Assembly: GCF_900465345.1 (NCBI RefSeq)
Contig: NZ_UEGO01000004.1
Coordinates: 124,001 to 188,000, forward strand
DNA from: Asaia bogorensis
Lineage (GTDB): Bacteria; Pseudomonadota; Alphaproteobacteria; Acetobacterales; Acetobacteraceae
Length of the DNA: 64,000 nt
Reading direction: 5' to 3'
Positions 27,277 through 37,028 of this stretch are shown here, one piece after another; the first letter of the stretch is position 1, and every line of letters begins with the position of its first letter. Below the pieces are notes generated by a model. The model had not been told where the DNA came from and searched no databases. It worked only from the letters and a program-made list of their open reading frames with translations. The position numbers were made by a program, and so were the translations under genes.

Positions 27277-27435
27277 TCAATGCGTCTGGGACCACTCATG
27301 ACCGAGCAGCTGCACATGGACGCGAAAAGCGCCATGGTCATCGGATTTGATATCACGCGTCGATACTGCTCCCAGCTTGGCGGGCTCGCTGCTAGCGGGC
27401 AGTTCAGTCTGAGGCAGGGTTACCGTCTTGCTCAT
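27277..27435 (-). CDS. Possible small protein (52 residues), unknown
   Basis: An ATG at 27435 with AAGGAG six to seven bases upstream opens a 52-residue frame (MSKTVTLPQTELPAS at the start, HVQLLGHEWSQTH at the end). It is soluble, mildly charged and has no recognisable motif. It stands alone in a 518-base gap between queD and the exonuclease gene; the rest of that gap (27157-27276 and 27436-27674) shows nothing. The strong ribosome site is the only support. Confidence 0.4.
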   Translation of the reverse strand: MSKTVTLPQTELPASSEPAKLGAVSTRDIKSDDHGAFRVHVQLLGHEWSQTH

Positions 27436-27674
27436 GACCATCTCCTTCACTGGAACGACAACAAGGGAACGTGGCACCAATCTGGCATTGCCATGAAAGA
27501 ATGGGGCATGAGCCGATCGATTTGTTCCCGTGGATCACTAACGCCCGATGCCCTGAGCGGTTCTGAATCATGGATGGATCGAAGGATTTAATTTCTTGAC
27601 GTTACGGGAGGCAGATCAAGAAACCAGGCATTCGGGACTCGCGCTCCATCAGAAAAACAGGTCTAAACAGAGCC

Positions 27675-28295
27675 ATGAGACTGCGCGTTATTGATCTTGA
27701 AACATCCGGGGCTCACCCCACCGCCTCTGAGGTCATCGAGTTCGGCTCGGTCGATCTTGTCCTGCAGGGCGATACATGGCTGATCGAGCCTGTCCACACG
27801 CAGCTCTTCAAACCGAAAGCGCCGCTGACACCCGAGACACAGGCCGTTCACCATCTGATGGACGAGGATTTTACCGATGAATTGCCCACAGCCACGCCGG
27901 AAACCCTGAGTGCGCTGGTGCGGCGCAATCCCGTGCCTGACATGCTTTGCGCCCATCATATCGCTTTCGAGCGGCATTTTCTGACCGACACGATTACGGA
28001 AGGTCTGCCCTGGCTCTGCACGCTGCGTATCGGTCAGAAACTCTGGCCCGACGCCCCGCGCCATACAAACCAGATCCTGCGCTACTGGCTCAAGCTCGAT
28101 CTGGATCGTGCAAGTGCCTCACCCGCCCACCGGGCAGGACCCGATGCCTATGTCACCGCCCATATTCTACAACGACAGCTTGCCCTGGCCGACCCCGAGG
28201 CGCTGCTGCGGCTCACACAGGCGCGTCACACCCGCCGTGGCGCGGCCCTGCGTGCCGGGCGCGACATGCAGCGTCAGGAACAGCTTTTTACCTGA
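27675..28295 (+). CDS. ExoX-like DnaQ-family 3'-5' exonuclease
   Basis: The 206-residue protein resembles exonuclease X: VIDLETSG carries the first Asp and Glu, AHHIAFERHF is the second motif, WLCTLRIGQKLWPDAPRHTN matches the ExoX middle region, and HRAGPDAYVTA holds the last His and Asp. ExoX removes nucleotides from DNA 3' ends in repair. In the second motif the usual Asp (FD) is Glu (FE), which may still bind metal. The gene stands alone, its start following a weak ribosome site. It is convergent with the Hint protein gene. Confidence 0.82.
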   Translation: MRLRVIDLETSGAHPTASEVIEFGSVDLVLQGDTWLIEPVHTQLFKPKAPLTPETQAVHHLMDEDFTDELPTATPETLSALVRRNPVPDMLCAHHIAFERHFLTDTITEGLPWLCTLRIGQKLWPDAPRHTNQILRYWLKLDLDRASASPAHRAGPDAYVTAHILQRQLALADPEALLRLTQARHTRRGAALRAGRDMQRQEQLFT

Positions 28296-28317
28296 CGCCC
28301 CATCGTGATCCCGCGCC

Positions 28318-30594
28318 TCAGGCAGCCGCGCCGTAGCGCGCTGTCGCCTTGATGGTCAGGCCAAGCACACCCGGCGTTCCAGCCCGGCGCATCCCCAGAG
28401 GCAGCCGCGCATCACCACCCGTCCAGCGCATCGGGACCGCTTCAAGCCCGTTCCAGCCTTCAAGAGACGCATCACTCAGATGGGTGTCGATACGCGCCAT
28501 GCCGCAGCTATCCCAGAAATGAACATCGCCCACCAGCACACCCAGATGACGCCTGTCATCCACAAACGGCCCCTCGGCCATGTCTGGACGGGCTGCACGC
28601 GAGCGTATGCGGACTTCTTCAAGTTCGGACGGGATCTGGAAGATCACCATATCTTCAATCCGCCTGACCGGTTTGATGATCTGCCCGTCGTCACTCACGA
28701 GATGCAGATCAGCATCTTCATGATCCGTCGCGCCGCCCCCTTCCTGCGTTCTGGATGACGACAGACCTGCACGATCGGCCAGCGAACGGTGCAGGGGCTC
28801 GACAAAGCTGCGCGCGACACACAAAGGCGCTGCCCGTTTGTCTTCTGCACTAGCGGAAGCGACCGGCAGGCCATCACCCACGATCTCTCTCTGCGCGACA
28901 CCTATCTCCGCCGAAATCGTGGATATCCGAGCCTCATGGGGCTTCAGGCCCATGATCTCGCCATGGTCGAGGAGGGTCTCTGTCGGCATGTTGTTCGACC
29001 AGACGATCGCATGCGTCCCGGTACGAAAATGATAGATCCTGAATCGCGTCCGAGTACGGTCATAGGCAATGCTGTGACCATTGACGAGCATGCGCGCTGG
29101 CACCAGAGCCCCTTCAATATAGACGCAGTGCTCGGGGGTGATGAAGAGATCACGATCTGGAACGCCATGACCCAAAGCCCCGGCCTGGAATCGGACAGGG
29201 TATCCCGCCACATCATCCGAACGTGTCGGGTCGACAACGATCTCGGCCGAACCGATCCATTCTATGCGCTGAATGCCCGTCCCATTCACCGAGACGAGAT
29301 CACCGATATGCAGCGTCTCCACCGCTCGTTCGCCCTCAGGCGTACGAATCATGGTGCCAGCCAGAAAGCACTTGTCATAGACAAGCTCGGTACTGCCATC
29401 GCTATCAGCCTCCAGATGGAAATCACCCGCCTTGTAGGAGCCGGTAAGCGCCGTGGACCAGCTCGCACCGTCCGAGTAGGAGACTGTCAGGATACCGTTG
29501 CTGACGGTGATCTTGCCGCCCGGTTTGTAAGCCAGCCCCTCGATATCAATACGTCCGCGCCACCCGACGCTCAGATTGGTGAGAACAGCCCCGGGTGAGA
29601 CTGTCAGCAATCCCGCGGCCCCCGTGCTGGATGTTGCACCAGTCACCACCAGGCCAGCGATGGTCGCCCCAGAGGCCACGATCATGGAACCACCGGCCGA
29701 GATGACAGCCTTCTGGACCGTCGCCCCTGAGGACACGTTCTGTGTTCCACCCGAGAGAATGGTCGCACCGCTTACCACCCCGCCGGAAAGGACTGTCTCC
29801 GACCCACCGGACGCGATTGTTGCACCACTGACCACGCCGCCAGATGATACGACAGCCAGACCGCGTGCGGCGACAAGCTGATTGACGACAAGACCACCCG
29901 ACAATGTCAGCCCAGTGCCGCCACTCCCGATCGTCAGGCCACTGATCGTGCCCCCACTTCCTGCAACAACCGTTCCACCGGCAGAAACAACCGAACTCGA
30001 CGCCAGACCACCCTGCACCAGCTGTACGCCCGCACTGAAGATACCCTTGATCGCCAGAGCACCTGACGAAACAATCTGCGTACCGCCAAAGATACCGCCG
30101 ATATCCGTTCCACCGCTTGCCAGCTGCTCGGTCGAGCCGATCTCGAAAGTACCCCCCGAGATAACGCCAGATCCATTGAAAGTCTGACCTTTGGCCGTGA
30201 AGCCGCCGCCGACAATCGCCTGACCGCCATTGAGCACGTGAGGGGCGATGGCACTGGCCTGCGCATTCTGATAGCCGGAAAGATTACCTACCGCGAGGCC
30301 AGCGCGTGACGTGATAGTGGCGCTGATGACCACACCCTGATTGAGCGCGGCAAATGATCCGCTTTCATAAGCCGTACCACCATAAGTCGTGCCACTGGCG
30401 GCAGCGGCAATCACACCACCAGAAAGCGCGGTAGCCCCTGATATGATGCCACCCGAGGCCAGATCGACTGCCGGATAGTCAGTGCCACCATTAAGGCCGT
30501 AAACAAGATCGCCCGACGTCACCTGACCACCAGCGACATAATTGGTCGACCCGCTCGTGATGGTGGCGCCACTTGTTGTACGGCGAATAGTCAA
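28318..30594 (-). CDS. Repeat-rich Hint-domain surface protein
   Basis: The 758-residue protein has three parts. Residues 1-330 are AIDA-like repeats rich in Ser, Gly, Thr and Val (units such as VSSGGVVSGATIASGG). Residues about 400-545 are a Hint domain with the splicing-type Cys in CFLAGTMIRTPEGERAV and the His of TPEHCVY. Residues about 630-758 form a C-terminal domain with DDRRHLGVLVGDVHFWDS. No signal peptide or autotransporter barrel is visible, so secretion would need another system. The start is TTG at 30594, supported by TAAGGAG seven bases upstream. A free-standing copy of the C-terminal domain lies at 43203-43685. Adhesion is the likely role. Confidence 0.85.
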   Translation of the reverse strand: MTIRRTTSGATITSGSTNYVAGGQVTSGDLVYGLNGGTDYPAVDLASGGIISGATALSGGVIAAAASGTTYGGTAYESGSFAALNQGVVISATITSRAGLAVGNLSGYQNAQASAIAPHVLNGGQAIVGGGFTAKGQTFNGSGVISGGTFEIGSTEQLASGGTDIGGIFGGTQIVSSGALAIKGIFSAGVQLVQGGLASSSVVSAGGTVVAGSGGTISGLTIGSGGTGLTLSGGLVVNQLVAARGLAVVSSGGVVSGATIASGGSETVLSGGVVSGATILSGGTQNVSSGATVQKAVISAGGSMIVASGATIAGLVVTGATSSTGAAGLLTVSPGAVLTNLSVGWRGRIDIEGLAYKPGGKITVSNGILTVSYSDGASWSTALTGSYKAGDFHLEADSDGSTELVYDKCFLAGTMIRTPEGERAVETLHIGDLVSVNGTGIQRIEWIGSAEIVVDPTRSDDVAGYPVRFQAGALGHGVPDRDLFITPEHCVYIEGALVPARMLVNGHSIAYDRTRTRFRIYHFRTGTHAIVWSNNMPTETLLDHGEIMGLKPHEARISTISAEIGVAQREIVGDGLPVASASAEDKRAAPLCVARSFVEPLHRSLADRAGLSSSRTQEGGGATDHEDADLHLVSDDGQIIKPVRRIEDMVIFQIPSELEEVRIRSRAARPDMAEGPFVDDRRHLGVLVGDVHFWDSCGMARIDTHLSDASLEGWNGLEAVPMRWTGGDARLPLGMRRAGTPGVLGLTIKATARYGAAA

Positions 30595-30889
30595 GGCTGC
30601 TCCTTAACGATAATTAATGAATATCGACTAAGATATCCCAAAATATGGGATGATATTCTGACATTTAACGATAGCAGTGCCGTGATAGAGGATTATGTCG
30701 CAATGTGACAAGTGATTTCACATCATGTGGGTCGATTTCAGCTCATTTGTTCTGATCGTGAACAAGGTGAAGCGGTCCGGATGGTCGAATGCGATATCCG
30801 CAAGATCATGATAACTGACCGTAATGATCTTTTGATTGTCAGCCTGGCCGTATTTATTTCAGGAATTTCACCTGCTCGTTTTCAGGTGA

Positions 30890-31480
30890 TCACGACCGGA
30901 GATATTCACTCTCTATCGTCCGGCACGCCTTGCAGGCAATGGCGCTCAGGATACGGTGCCTGATCAGACCACTGACAGGACGTATGATAGCCCAGTAGAG
31001 CGCCATTTTTCGCCGCTCCGCATCGTCTGGACAGGAAATGAGAGTGCGGGTCATCAGATATGTGATGCCGCGACCATGTGGACGCGTTTCGAACTCCAGC
31101 AGGAGACGGGTCTGGCCACACGCCGCCTGCCACGCCTCTGGCGTGCGCATCCCACTTTCGGAGAGACCGTAATCCGCACGCCAGAATTGCCCGCTGAGCC
31201 CATAACGCAGGAACCTGTCCCCTTCCCGACCGAGAAAGACGAAGCTCTTCTTGCTGAAACGATGAGCCTTTCGTCCCTTGAGCAGCCTGCCGGGCAGATC
31301 GCGCAAGACGAGGCAAATCCTGATCAGCCAGTCCTGATCGATCTCAAAAGCCTCGACAGCGTCCAGACAGGATTTCGCATCAGCTTCGATGACACGCGCA
31401 TGCTCCTCCCGAAAATCCGCATGTCCCAGGATGAAATTCTCCGTATTCCCGCGCGACCACTGCGTTCGCAGCCCTGTCAT
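30890..31480 (-). CDS. Uncharacterised protein, SRPBCC-like pattern
   Basis: The 196-residue protein is soluble and basic. Its C-terminal half (LLLEFETRPHG, RRKMALYWAIIRPVSGLIRHRILSAIACKA) fits a pattern seen in bacterial proteins with a START/SRPBCC-like fold: a strand ending in TETR followed by YW-x-x-IRPxSGLIRR. The ligand is unknown. The ATG at 31480 is preferred to a GTG at 31489. The 295 bases between it and the Hint gene (30595-30889) show no clear gene. Confidence 0.65.
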   Translation of the reverse strand: MTGLRTQWSRGNTENFILGHADFREEHARVIEADAKSCLDAVEAFEIDQDWLIRICLVLRDLPGRLLKGRKAHRFSKKSFVFLGREGDRFLRYGLSGQFWRADYGLSESGMRTPEAWQAACGQTRLLLEFETRPHGRGITYLMTRTLISCPDDAERRKMALYWAIIRPVSGLIRHRILSAIACKACRTIESEYLRS

Positions 31481-31578
31481 CCAACCCACCCCTGTTTGTT
31501 TACGCCCGTTCTGACGGGAGCCTGTATGATCCAGCCGGGAAACAACCGGAACATAGATCCGGAGAGCAGGAGAAAACC

Positions 31579-32357
31579 ATGCGCCGTCTCGAAAACAAAA
31601 CCGCTGTCATCACCGGGGCGGCCCGCGGCATCGGACTGGCCATCGCCCGGCATTTTCGTGACGAAGGCTGCACGGTGATCATGACTGATATGGACAAGGA
31701 ATACGGGAAGAATCTGCCGAGGCGCTGTCATGTCGTTTCATACCGCTCGATGTGCGGCACGAGGCTGACTGGCTTGCGCTCGAAACCCTTTGTCCCGCAC
31801 CTGATATCGTTGTGAATAACGCGGGAATTACCGGCTTCGAGCAGGGCATGGTGGCGCATAACCCCGAACATGCCACCCTTGCCGACTGGCATGCCGTCCA
31901 TGCCACTAATCTGGATGGTACCTTTCTGGGGTGTAGTTACGCCCTGCGCCAGATGGGCGGCAGGGGCACAGGCTCCATCATCAACATTTCATCGCGCTCC
32001 GGGCTCGTCGGGATACCCGCCGCTGCAGCCTATGCCTCATCCAAGGCCGCCATACGCAATCACAGCAAGACGGTCGCACTCTATGCCGCGCAGAAAGGCT
32101 GGGTGATACGCTGCAACTCCGTACACCCGGCTGCCATTCTGACCCCGATATGGGATGCCATGCTGGGAGAGGGCCCTGACCGCGAAACGCGTATGGCAGC
32201 GCTGGTTGCCGATACGCCACTCAAGCGCTTCGGAACGGTCGATGAGGTGGCTTCACTCTGTGTCATGCTGGCTTCCGATGAATCGCGCTACATAACGGGG
32301 TCGGAGTTCTCGATTGATGGCGGTCTGCTTGCTGGTTCTGCCGCCCAGCCAGGCTGA
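31579..32357 (+). pseudogene. Frameshifted SDR dehydrogenase
   Basis: The first part encodes a normal SDR N-terminus (TGAARGIGLAIARHF, ITDMDKE-like end of strand 2). The match then moves to another frame from about 31708 with [41 protein letters not shown] and SEFSIDGG, ending at 32357. One base is missing around 31700-31712. Apart from this shift all SDR motifs are intact, so the loss is recent or a sequencing error. The closest type would be a classical NAD-dependent alcohol dehydrogenase; the substrate is unknown. Confidence 0.8.
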
Positions 32358-32481
32358 GAGCACGAGAACATCCAGGACAGATATCAGCCAGCGTCACAAA
32401 GCGCGCTGACAGATATTCCCCTTGCCTTGCTCCCTGTTCTAGACAGGCCGGACCAGCCCATGACCAAGACTGGAGCGCCCG

Positions 32482-33198
32482 ATGCGCTTTATCGAAACGT
32501 TCGACCTTCATTCCTTCACTGATTCGAGCATCAGCCTGCTCAGCGCCTTCGTGTTCGGCACCCTGATCGGTGCCGAGCGGCAATACCGACAGCGAACAGC
32601 CGGTGTGCGCACCAATGCGCTGGTGGCGCTTGGGGGCGCGGCTTTCGTCGATCTGGCACAGCGTATTGCCGGCGATGTCGAATCCCTGCGGGTTATTGCC
32701 TATGTCGTGTCAGGCATCGGTTTTCTGGGGGCCGGTGCGATCATCAAGGAAGGGGCGAATGTACGCGGCATGAACACGGCCGCCACGCTCTGGTGTTCGG
32801 CAGCGGTCGGGGCGTGTGTGGGCAGTGATATGCTAGCAGAAGGGTTCCTGCTCACCTTCTTCATCATCGCAGGCAATACCCTCCTGAGACCGATCGTTAG
32901 AGCGATTGATCGTATTCCCTTGCAGGCCAAGACCATGGAGACGGGCTACGCCCTGCGCATCGTCACCTATGCGCTCGACATCCAGACGATGACAGCCCTG
33001 ATCAAGGAACGTCTGGAAGAAGCCGATTATACGATCGGCAAACTGGCGCTCAGCGACGAGAAAGACGATCAGACTGCCATCGCCATTGCCCTCATGGTGT
33101 CGTCAAACGGCCCCGCTGCGCTGGAACAGCTTGTCGCAAGCCTGATGACTGACAGCCGTGTCACAGCCGCCTCGTGGTCGCTCAACACCGATAACTGA
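32482..33198 (+). CDS. MgtC/SapB family membrane protein
   Basis: The 238-residue protein has four or five N-terminal membrane helices with the MgtC signature: LIGAERQYRQRTAGVRTNALVALG, then GIGFLGAGAII and VRGMNTAATLW. A soluble ACT-like C-terminal domain (residues about 155-238) follows. MgtC proteins affect survival at low magnesium and, in pathogens, ATP synthase activity; many environmental members are uncharacterised. GGAG lies six bases before the ATG. No M-box or other riboswitch was recognised upstream. Confidence 0.9.
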   Translation: MRFIETFDLHSFTDSSISLLSAFVFGTLIGAERQYRQRTAGVRTNALVALGGAAFVDLAQRIAGDVESLRVIAYVVSGIGFLGAGAIIKEGANVRGMNTAATLWCSAAVGACVGSDMLAEGFLLTFFIIAGNTLLRPIVRAIDRIPLQAKTMETGYALRIVTYALDIQTMTALIKERLEEADYTIGKLALSDEKDDQTAIAIALMVSSNGPAALEQLVASLMTDSRVTAASWSLNTDN

Positions 33199-33239
33199 GC
33201 GACTTCACACGGCTGTAAGCGGTCCAGCCCGTAACGTTC

Positions 33240-34418
33240 TCAGGGTGCCGGGGATGGCAGGGTGATCTTGACCACAAGCCAGGGGCGCTGCTCCTGGTTT
33301 ACCCCATTATGGAAAGCAGGCTGACGCGACCATTGGCCAATCGTCGCATAGAGCGCGTTGCCCTGATAGGCCAGACCATCAGGGGCGATCAGTCTCGGGT
33401 CGTGGGCAACAACGGAAATCGTGCCATCCGGCGCTCTTTGCAGAATACCGTGACGCTCGATATCGGTCAGGAAAAGACGTCCATCGGGGGCGGTGGCCAT
33501 GCCATCACCCATGCCTGCCTCGCCCTCATCCTTCACGCTGAACTCGATTTCGGTTTCGGTCGCCCGTGGGTCTGCCAGAACGGCTGTCGGGGCTGAATAG
33601 AGTTCACGGCTGGTCAGAGGCTGCCAGAAAAGCGTCTGCTGATCGGCACTTAGCCCGATCCCGTTGGCGCCTGCCTGCGCCATTGTCGGCTTGTCCGGGT
33701 TGTAGCGCGAGGCCTTGCCATCGAGCACGGCCATGAAGCCATGACGGGGCATGACCGGCTCTGTATCAGCCAGAAGGCGACGCTGATGGCCGGTGGCAAT
33801 ATCGACCACGATCAGCGCAGGATGCACGGTCAGGGAAGAATCGGTAATGAACGCCGTCCCCCGATCGCCATGCGTCAGATCGATGCGAACATCGTTGGGA
33901 TGGCTGTCAGATCGCAATGCCGGCGCCGTGAGCGCAATCTCTTCCACAATCCGGCCCGCCACCGGGTCGATATGAAACAGACGCGCAGCCCCCGGCACGG
34001 TGCCCTTCTCTGCCAAAATACCCTCATCCAGCACCCAGAGCTGCCCGCTGGCATCAACGGTCATGCCCAACGGCGACACAAACCGTCCCTGGCTCTCGGC
34101 ATCAGGGAAAGGCGTGAGTTGGCCATGACTGTAAAGGGCAAGACGGGGGCCATCATGATCGTGCAGGCTGCGGGGAAAGCCCAGCACCATGCGATGATCG
34201 GACAGGATGGCGATGCCGGAGGGCTGGGCATCGTGGAACCGGCCGATGACCGTCACATTGCCGCTGGGCTTGTAGCCGGCGTCGATACTGTCGGCAGGCG
34301 CATCGCCCATGCCGGTCATATCCGGCATGGAGGCATCGTCAGCCCCGTATGAGGGCGGCGCAACAAGTGTGGCTGCGAGAGACAGCGCAAGGGTACACAG
34401 GGTCAGACGTGTTTTCAT
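33240..34418 (-). CDS. Secreted major royal jelly/yellow-family protein
   Basis: The 392-residue protein has a signal peptide (about 25 residues, ending SYG-AD), followed by a beta-propeller of the royal-jelly/yellow type: FPRSLHDHDGPRLALY, SPLGMTVDASGQLWVLDEG, SHPNDVRIDL, FITDSS, GANGIGLSADQQTLFWQPLTSRELYS and DGLAYQGNALYATIGQW. The family is known from insects but is widespread in bacteria without known function, possibly as a periplasmic lactonase-like or ligand-binding propeller. GAGGGA precedes the ATG. It is convergent with the MgtC gene. Confidence 0.85.
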   Translation of the reverse strand: MKTRLTLCTLALSLAATLVAPPSYGADDASMPDMTGMGDAPADSIDAGYKPSGNVTVIGRFHDAQPSGIAILSDHRMVLGFPRSLHDHDGPRLALYSHGQLTPFPDAESQGRFVSPLGMTVDASGQLWVLDEGILAEKGTVPGAARLFHIDPVAGRIVEEIALTAPALRSDSHPNDVRIDLTHGDRGTAFITDSSLTVHPALIVVDIATGHQRRLLADTEPVMPRHGFMAVLDGKASRYNPDKPTMAQAGANGIGLSADQQTLFWQPLTSRELYSAPTAVLADPRATETEIEFSVKDEGEAGMGDGMATAPDGRLFLTDIERHGILQRAPDGTISVVAHDPRLIAPDGLAYQGNALYATIGQWSRQPAFHNGVNQEQRPWLVVKITLPSPAP

Positions 34419-34484
34419 ATTCCCTCTTCCTGTCCGTCATCAAGGCGATCAGGGCTCTCGCGTCAAACCACAGCAGCGTGACGT

Positions 34485-35141
34485 TCAGCCCTTGAGCAAG
34501 GACATGATCTCGGCACGTAACGCCGCATCACGCTGCCAGGTGCCACGCACAACCGTCGTAACCGTACGACTGCCGACATTGCGTATGCCGCGCATGGCCA
34601 TGCACATGTGCTCGGCCTCGACCAGCACCATGACTGCCTTGGGTTCGAGAACCTCGATGATGGACGCGGCAATCTGGTCCGTCAGGCGCTCCTGCAACTG
34701 GGGGCGACGGGCCAGAACATTGACCGTGCGCGCAATCTTGCTCAGCCCGGTCAGGCGCCCGCCCTCAGGCAGATAGGCCACATGAGCCTTGCCGAAAAAC
34801 GGCAGGAGATGGTGCTCGCACATCGAATGAAAGCCGATATCGCGCACGATAACCGCCCCTTCATGCTGGTCCGCCAGAAACTGCTTGTGCAGATGGTCGC
34901 GCGGGTCCTCATGCAGGCCACCCAGCACGTCCAGATACATGCGCGCCACACGACCCGGCGTCTCGAACAGCCCTTCCCGGTCAGGATCCTCACCAAGAGC
35001 CTCAAGAATTTCGCGCACGGCACCGGCGATGCGTGTCTCGGCATCATCCGGTCTGGCAATCGGTGCGATGGGGCGCTCGCCACCCTGCCCCTTGTGGCGG
35101 GCGGCATCCAGCGCCACGAGATCGGCAGTCGGTTTGGTCAT
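34485..35141 (-). CDS. folE: GTP cyclohydrolase I
   Basis: The 218-residue enzyme makes dihydroneopterin triphosphate from GTP, the first step of folate synthesis. The zinc and active-site motif is [19 protein letters not shown], followed by [19 protein letters not shown] and EAEHMCM with the second zinc Cys, ending in TTVVRG. The ATG at 35141 follows GAGGA by six bases and overlaps the stop of the upstream folB-folK gene (ATGA). It is the last gene of the folP-folBK-folE operon. Confidence 0.96.
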   Translation of the reverse strand: MTKPTADLVALDAARHKGQGGERPIAPIARPDDAETRIAGAVREILEALGEDPDREGLFETPGRVARMYLDVLGGLHEDPRDHLHKQFLADQHEGAVIVRDIGFHSMCEHHLLPFFGKAHVAYLPEGGRLTGLSKIARTVNVLARRPQLQERLTDQIAASIIEVLEPKAVMVLVEAEHMCMAMRGIRNVGSRTVTTVVRGTWQRDAALRAEIMSLLKG

Positions 35142-36016
35142 TTCTGGTCCTCGGCAATGCAAGACGGGTCTTCCGCGCAGGGGACAACGTCATCAGCCTC
35201 GCGGGGGAGCCTGTCCAACATGTCCGAAACCGAAAGTCCACTGATTTTCTGTTCCGATGCGATTTCTGCAAGGGGAACGAGCACAAAAGCCCGCTGCGCG
35301 ATACCGGGATGCGGCAGGGTCAGAACGGGATTGCTGATTTCCTGCGTCCCCAGATAAAGCAGATCGACATCCATCGCGCGCTGCCCCCAGCGCACCGAAG
35401 GCACCCGCCCGAGACGGGTCTCGATGTCCTTGCAGACGCGCAAGAGCGCTATCGCATCGAGACTGCTGCGACCCGTGACGCAGAGATTATAGAAATCGGG
35501 CTGCTCAACCCCACCCCATGGCGCCGTACGATAAAGGCCTGACACCGCGGTGATTTCAAGACCCGGCGTAAGGCCAAGCCATGTGACCGCAAGCGCGAGG
35601 GCACTCTGCCGATCCCCCATATTGCACCCAAGCGAAAATCCGACCGGCAGGGTTCGCTCTCTGGTTGTCTCGACACTCACCATGCCGAATGGATGGGCGA
35701 TGGGTGCACCCGGCTTGCTGACCCGCACGGTCAGGCGCGCAATGGTAGGGAAATGCGCCAGCAGATCCTGCGCGATGCGGTCGGCCAGTGTCTCGATCAG
35801 CTGCACCGGCTCACCCGCGGCAAGCGTCACCACATGGTCGCACAATGCTGCATAACAGACCGCGTGACGATAATCGTCATCGGCCGTCGCCTGGGCGGTA
35901 TCGGCCGTGACAACCAGATCGATCAGGAATTTCTGCCCGAGCCGTGTTTCTTCAGGCAGTACGCCGTGCCGGGCAAAGACCTGTATGCCGTCAAGGCGAA
36001 TGACCGACTGGGTCAT
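35138..36016 (-). CDS. folBK: Fused dihydroneopterin aldolase and HPPK
   Basis: This 292-residue protein joins two consecutive folate enzymes. Residues 1-118 are FolB ([49 protein letters not shown]). Residues about 125-275 are FolK ([33 protein letters not shown], and the HPPK signature [15 protein letters not shown]). FolB yields 6-hydroxymethyl-dihydropterin, which FolK pyrophosphorylates. Overlaps of four bases with folP and folE couple translation. The fusion is a known arrangement in some bacteria and allows direct hand-over. Confidence 0.93.
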   Translation of the reverse strand: MTQSVIRLDGIQVFARHGVLPEETRLGQKFLIDLVVTADTAQATADDDYRHAVCYAALCDHVVTLAAGEPVQLIETLADRIAQDLLAHFPTIARLTVRVSKPGAPIAHPFGMVSVETTRERTLPVGFSLGCNMGDRQSALALAVTWLGLTPGLEITAVSGLYRTAPWGGVEQPDFYNLCVTGRSSLDAIALLRVCKDIETRLGRVPSVRWGQRAMDVDLLYLGTQEISNPVLTLPHPGIAQRAFVLVPLAEIASEQKISGLSVSDMLDRLPREADDVVPCAEDPSCIAEDQK

Positions 36017-36918
36017 GACAGGGGGGACCTCTCGGGTTGCGGGCGGAAGGTGCCCAGCATTGCAGCAATACGCACCGCATCGACATGCGGGGCCACATCA
36101 TGAACACGCAAAATGGCCGCGCCCTGTGCCAGACCGCCAAGATTGGCGACCAGGGTACCCGCCAGACGTTCATTCACGTCGCGGCCAAGCAGGCGACCGA
36201 ACAGCGATTTGCGCGACAGGCCCAGCAGCACCGGCACGCCATATGTCTCACGCAGGAAACCGATCAGCCGGATACTCTCAAGATTTTGCGGGTCCGTCTT
36301 GCCAAACCCGACACCGGGGTCGAGCACGATATGCTCGCGCCTGATGCCGGCACGCAGCGCCTGCGTCAGGATGGCATCGAAACAGCGCCGGAATTCGTCA
36401 CGCAGGTCCAGTCCGGGGTCGATGGTCTCGCGATTATGCATCAGCACGGCCACTGCCCCGGTTTCGGCCATCACCGACGCCATGGCGGGGTCGCGCTGCA
36501 TGCCCCATACATCGTTGATCATGACTGCCCCGGCACGCACTGCTTCGCGCGCCACACTGGCCTTGTAGGTATCGATGGACAGGAAACAGGGTTGGTCGCG
36601 CAATGCCAACATGACAGGGCGTGTGCGCATGATCTCTTCAGATGCGGGGACAAAAGCCGCGCCGGGCCGTGTGGATTCACCCCCGACATCGATCAGGGCC
36701 GCCCCTTCGGCAATCAGCTGGCGCGCATGGCCGATGGCAAGGTCCGGGGCGTCATGCAACCCGCCATCGGAGAACGAATCAGGCGTCGCATTGACGATAC
36801 CCATGATCAGCGGTTCATGCGCCTCATGCGCACCCCATATCGCGGCTTTGAGCGCATCGCGCCTGTCCTGCCACTGGGCCTTGTGAACCGCGGAGCCGAC
36901 CGCTTCCATAACATCCAT
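36013..36918 (-). CDS. folP: Dihydropteroate synthase
   Basis: The 301-residue TIM-barrel enzyme joins hydroxymethyl-dihydropterin pyrophosphate with p-aminobenzoate and is the target of sulfonamides. Family signatures are MGIVNATPDSFSDGG and LIDVGGESTRPGA, followed by INDVWG, DPGVGFGKT, LLGLSRKS and the RVHDV end. The N-terminal 35 residues are longer than in E. coli. The ATG at 36918 is the first of two close starts, the other at 36909. It is the first gene of the operon and reads into folBK. Confidence 0.96.
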   Translation of the reverse strand: MDVMEAVGSAVHKAQWQDRRDALKAAIWGAHEAHEPLIMGIVNATPDSFSDGGLHDAPDLAIGHARQLIAEGAALIDVGGESTRPGAAFVPASEEIMRTRPVMLALRDQPCFLSIDTYKASVAREAVRAGAVMINDVWGMQRDPAMASVMAETGAVAVLMHNRETIDPGLDLRDEFRRCFDAILTQALRAGIRREHIVLDPGVGFGKTDPQNLESIRLIGFLRETYGVPVLLGLSRKSLFGRLLGRDVNERLAGTLVANLGGLAQGAAILRVHDVAPHVDAVRIAAMLGTFRPQPERSPLS

Positions 36919-37028
36919 TCATGTCGGGACTAAGGGAACCACGCTCTTAGAGTATGGGAGCGGACAGGTCCAGAAAAACGAACCGGCCCCTTCGCCCGCT
37001 GTTCTATCCTGCGAGAAGGAGACGCATC

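Noticed and set aside
28318-30594. Reading the DNA repeats of the Hint gene as a CRISPR or tandem array
   Set aside because: The repetition is in the protein (Ser/Gly/Thr units of varying length), not in fixed-length DNA repeats and spacers.
30712-30963. Open frame of 83 codons between the Hint and SRPBCC-like genes
   Set aside because: It overlaps the minus-strand gene end, starts with GTG lacking a ribosome site and has no motif.
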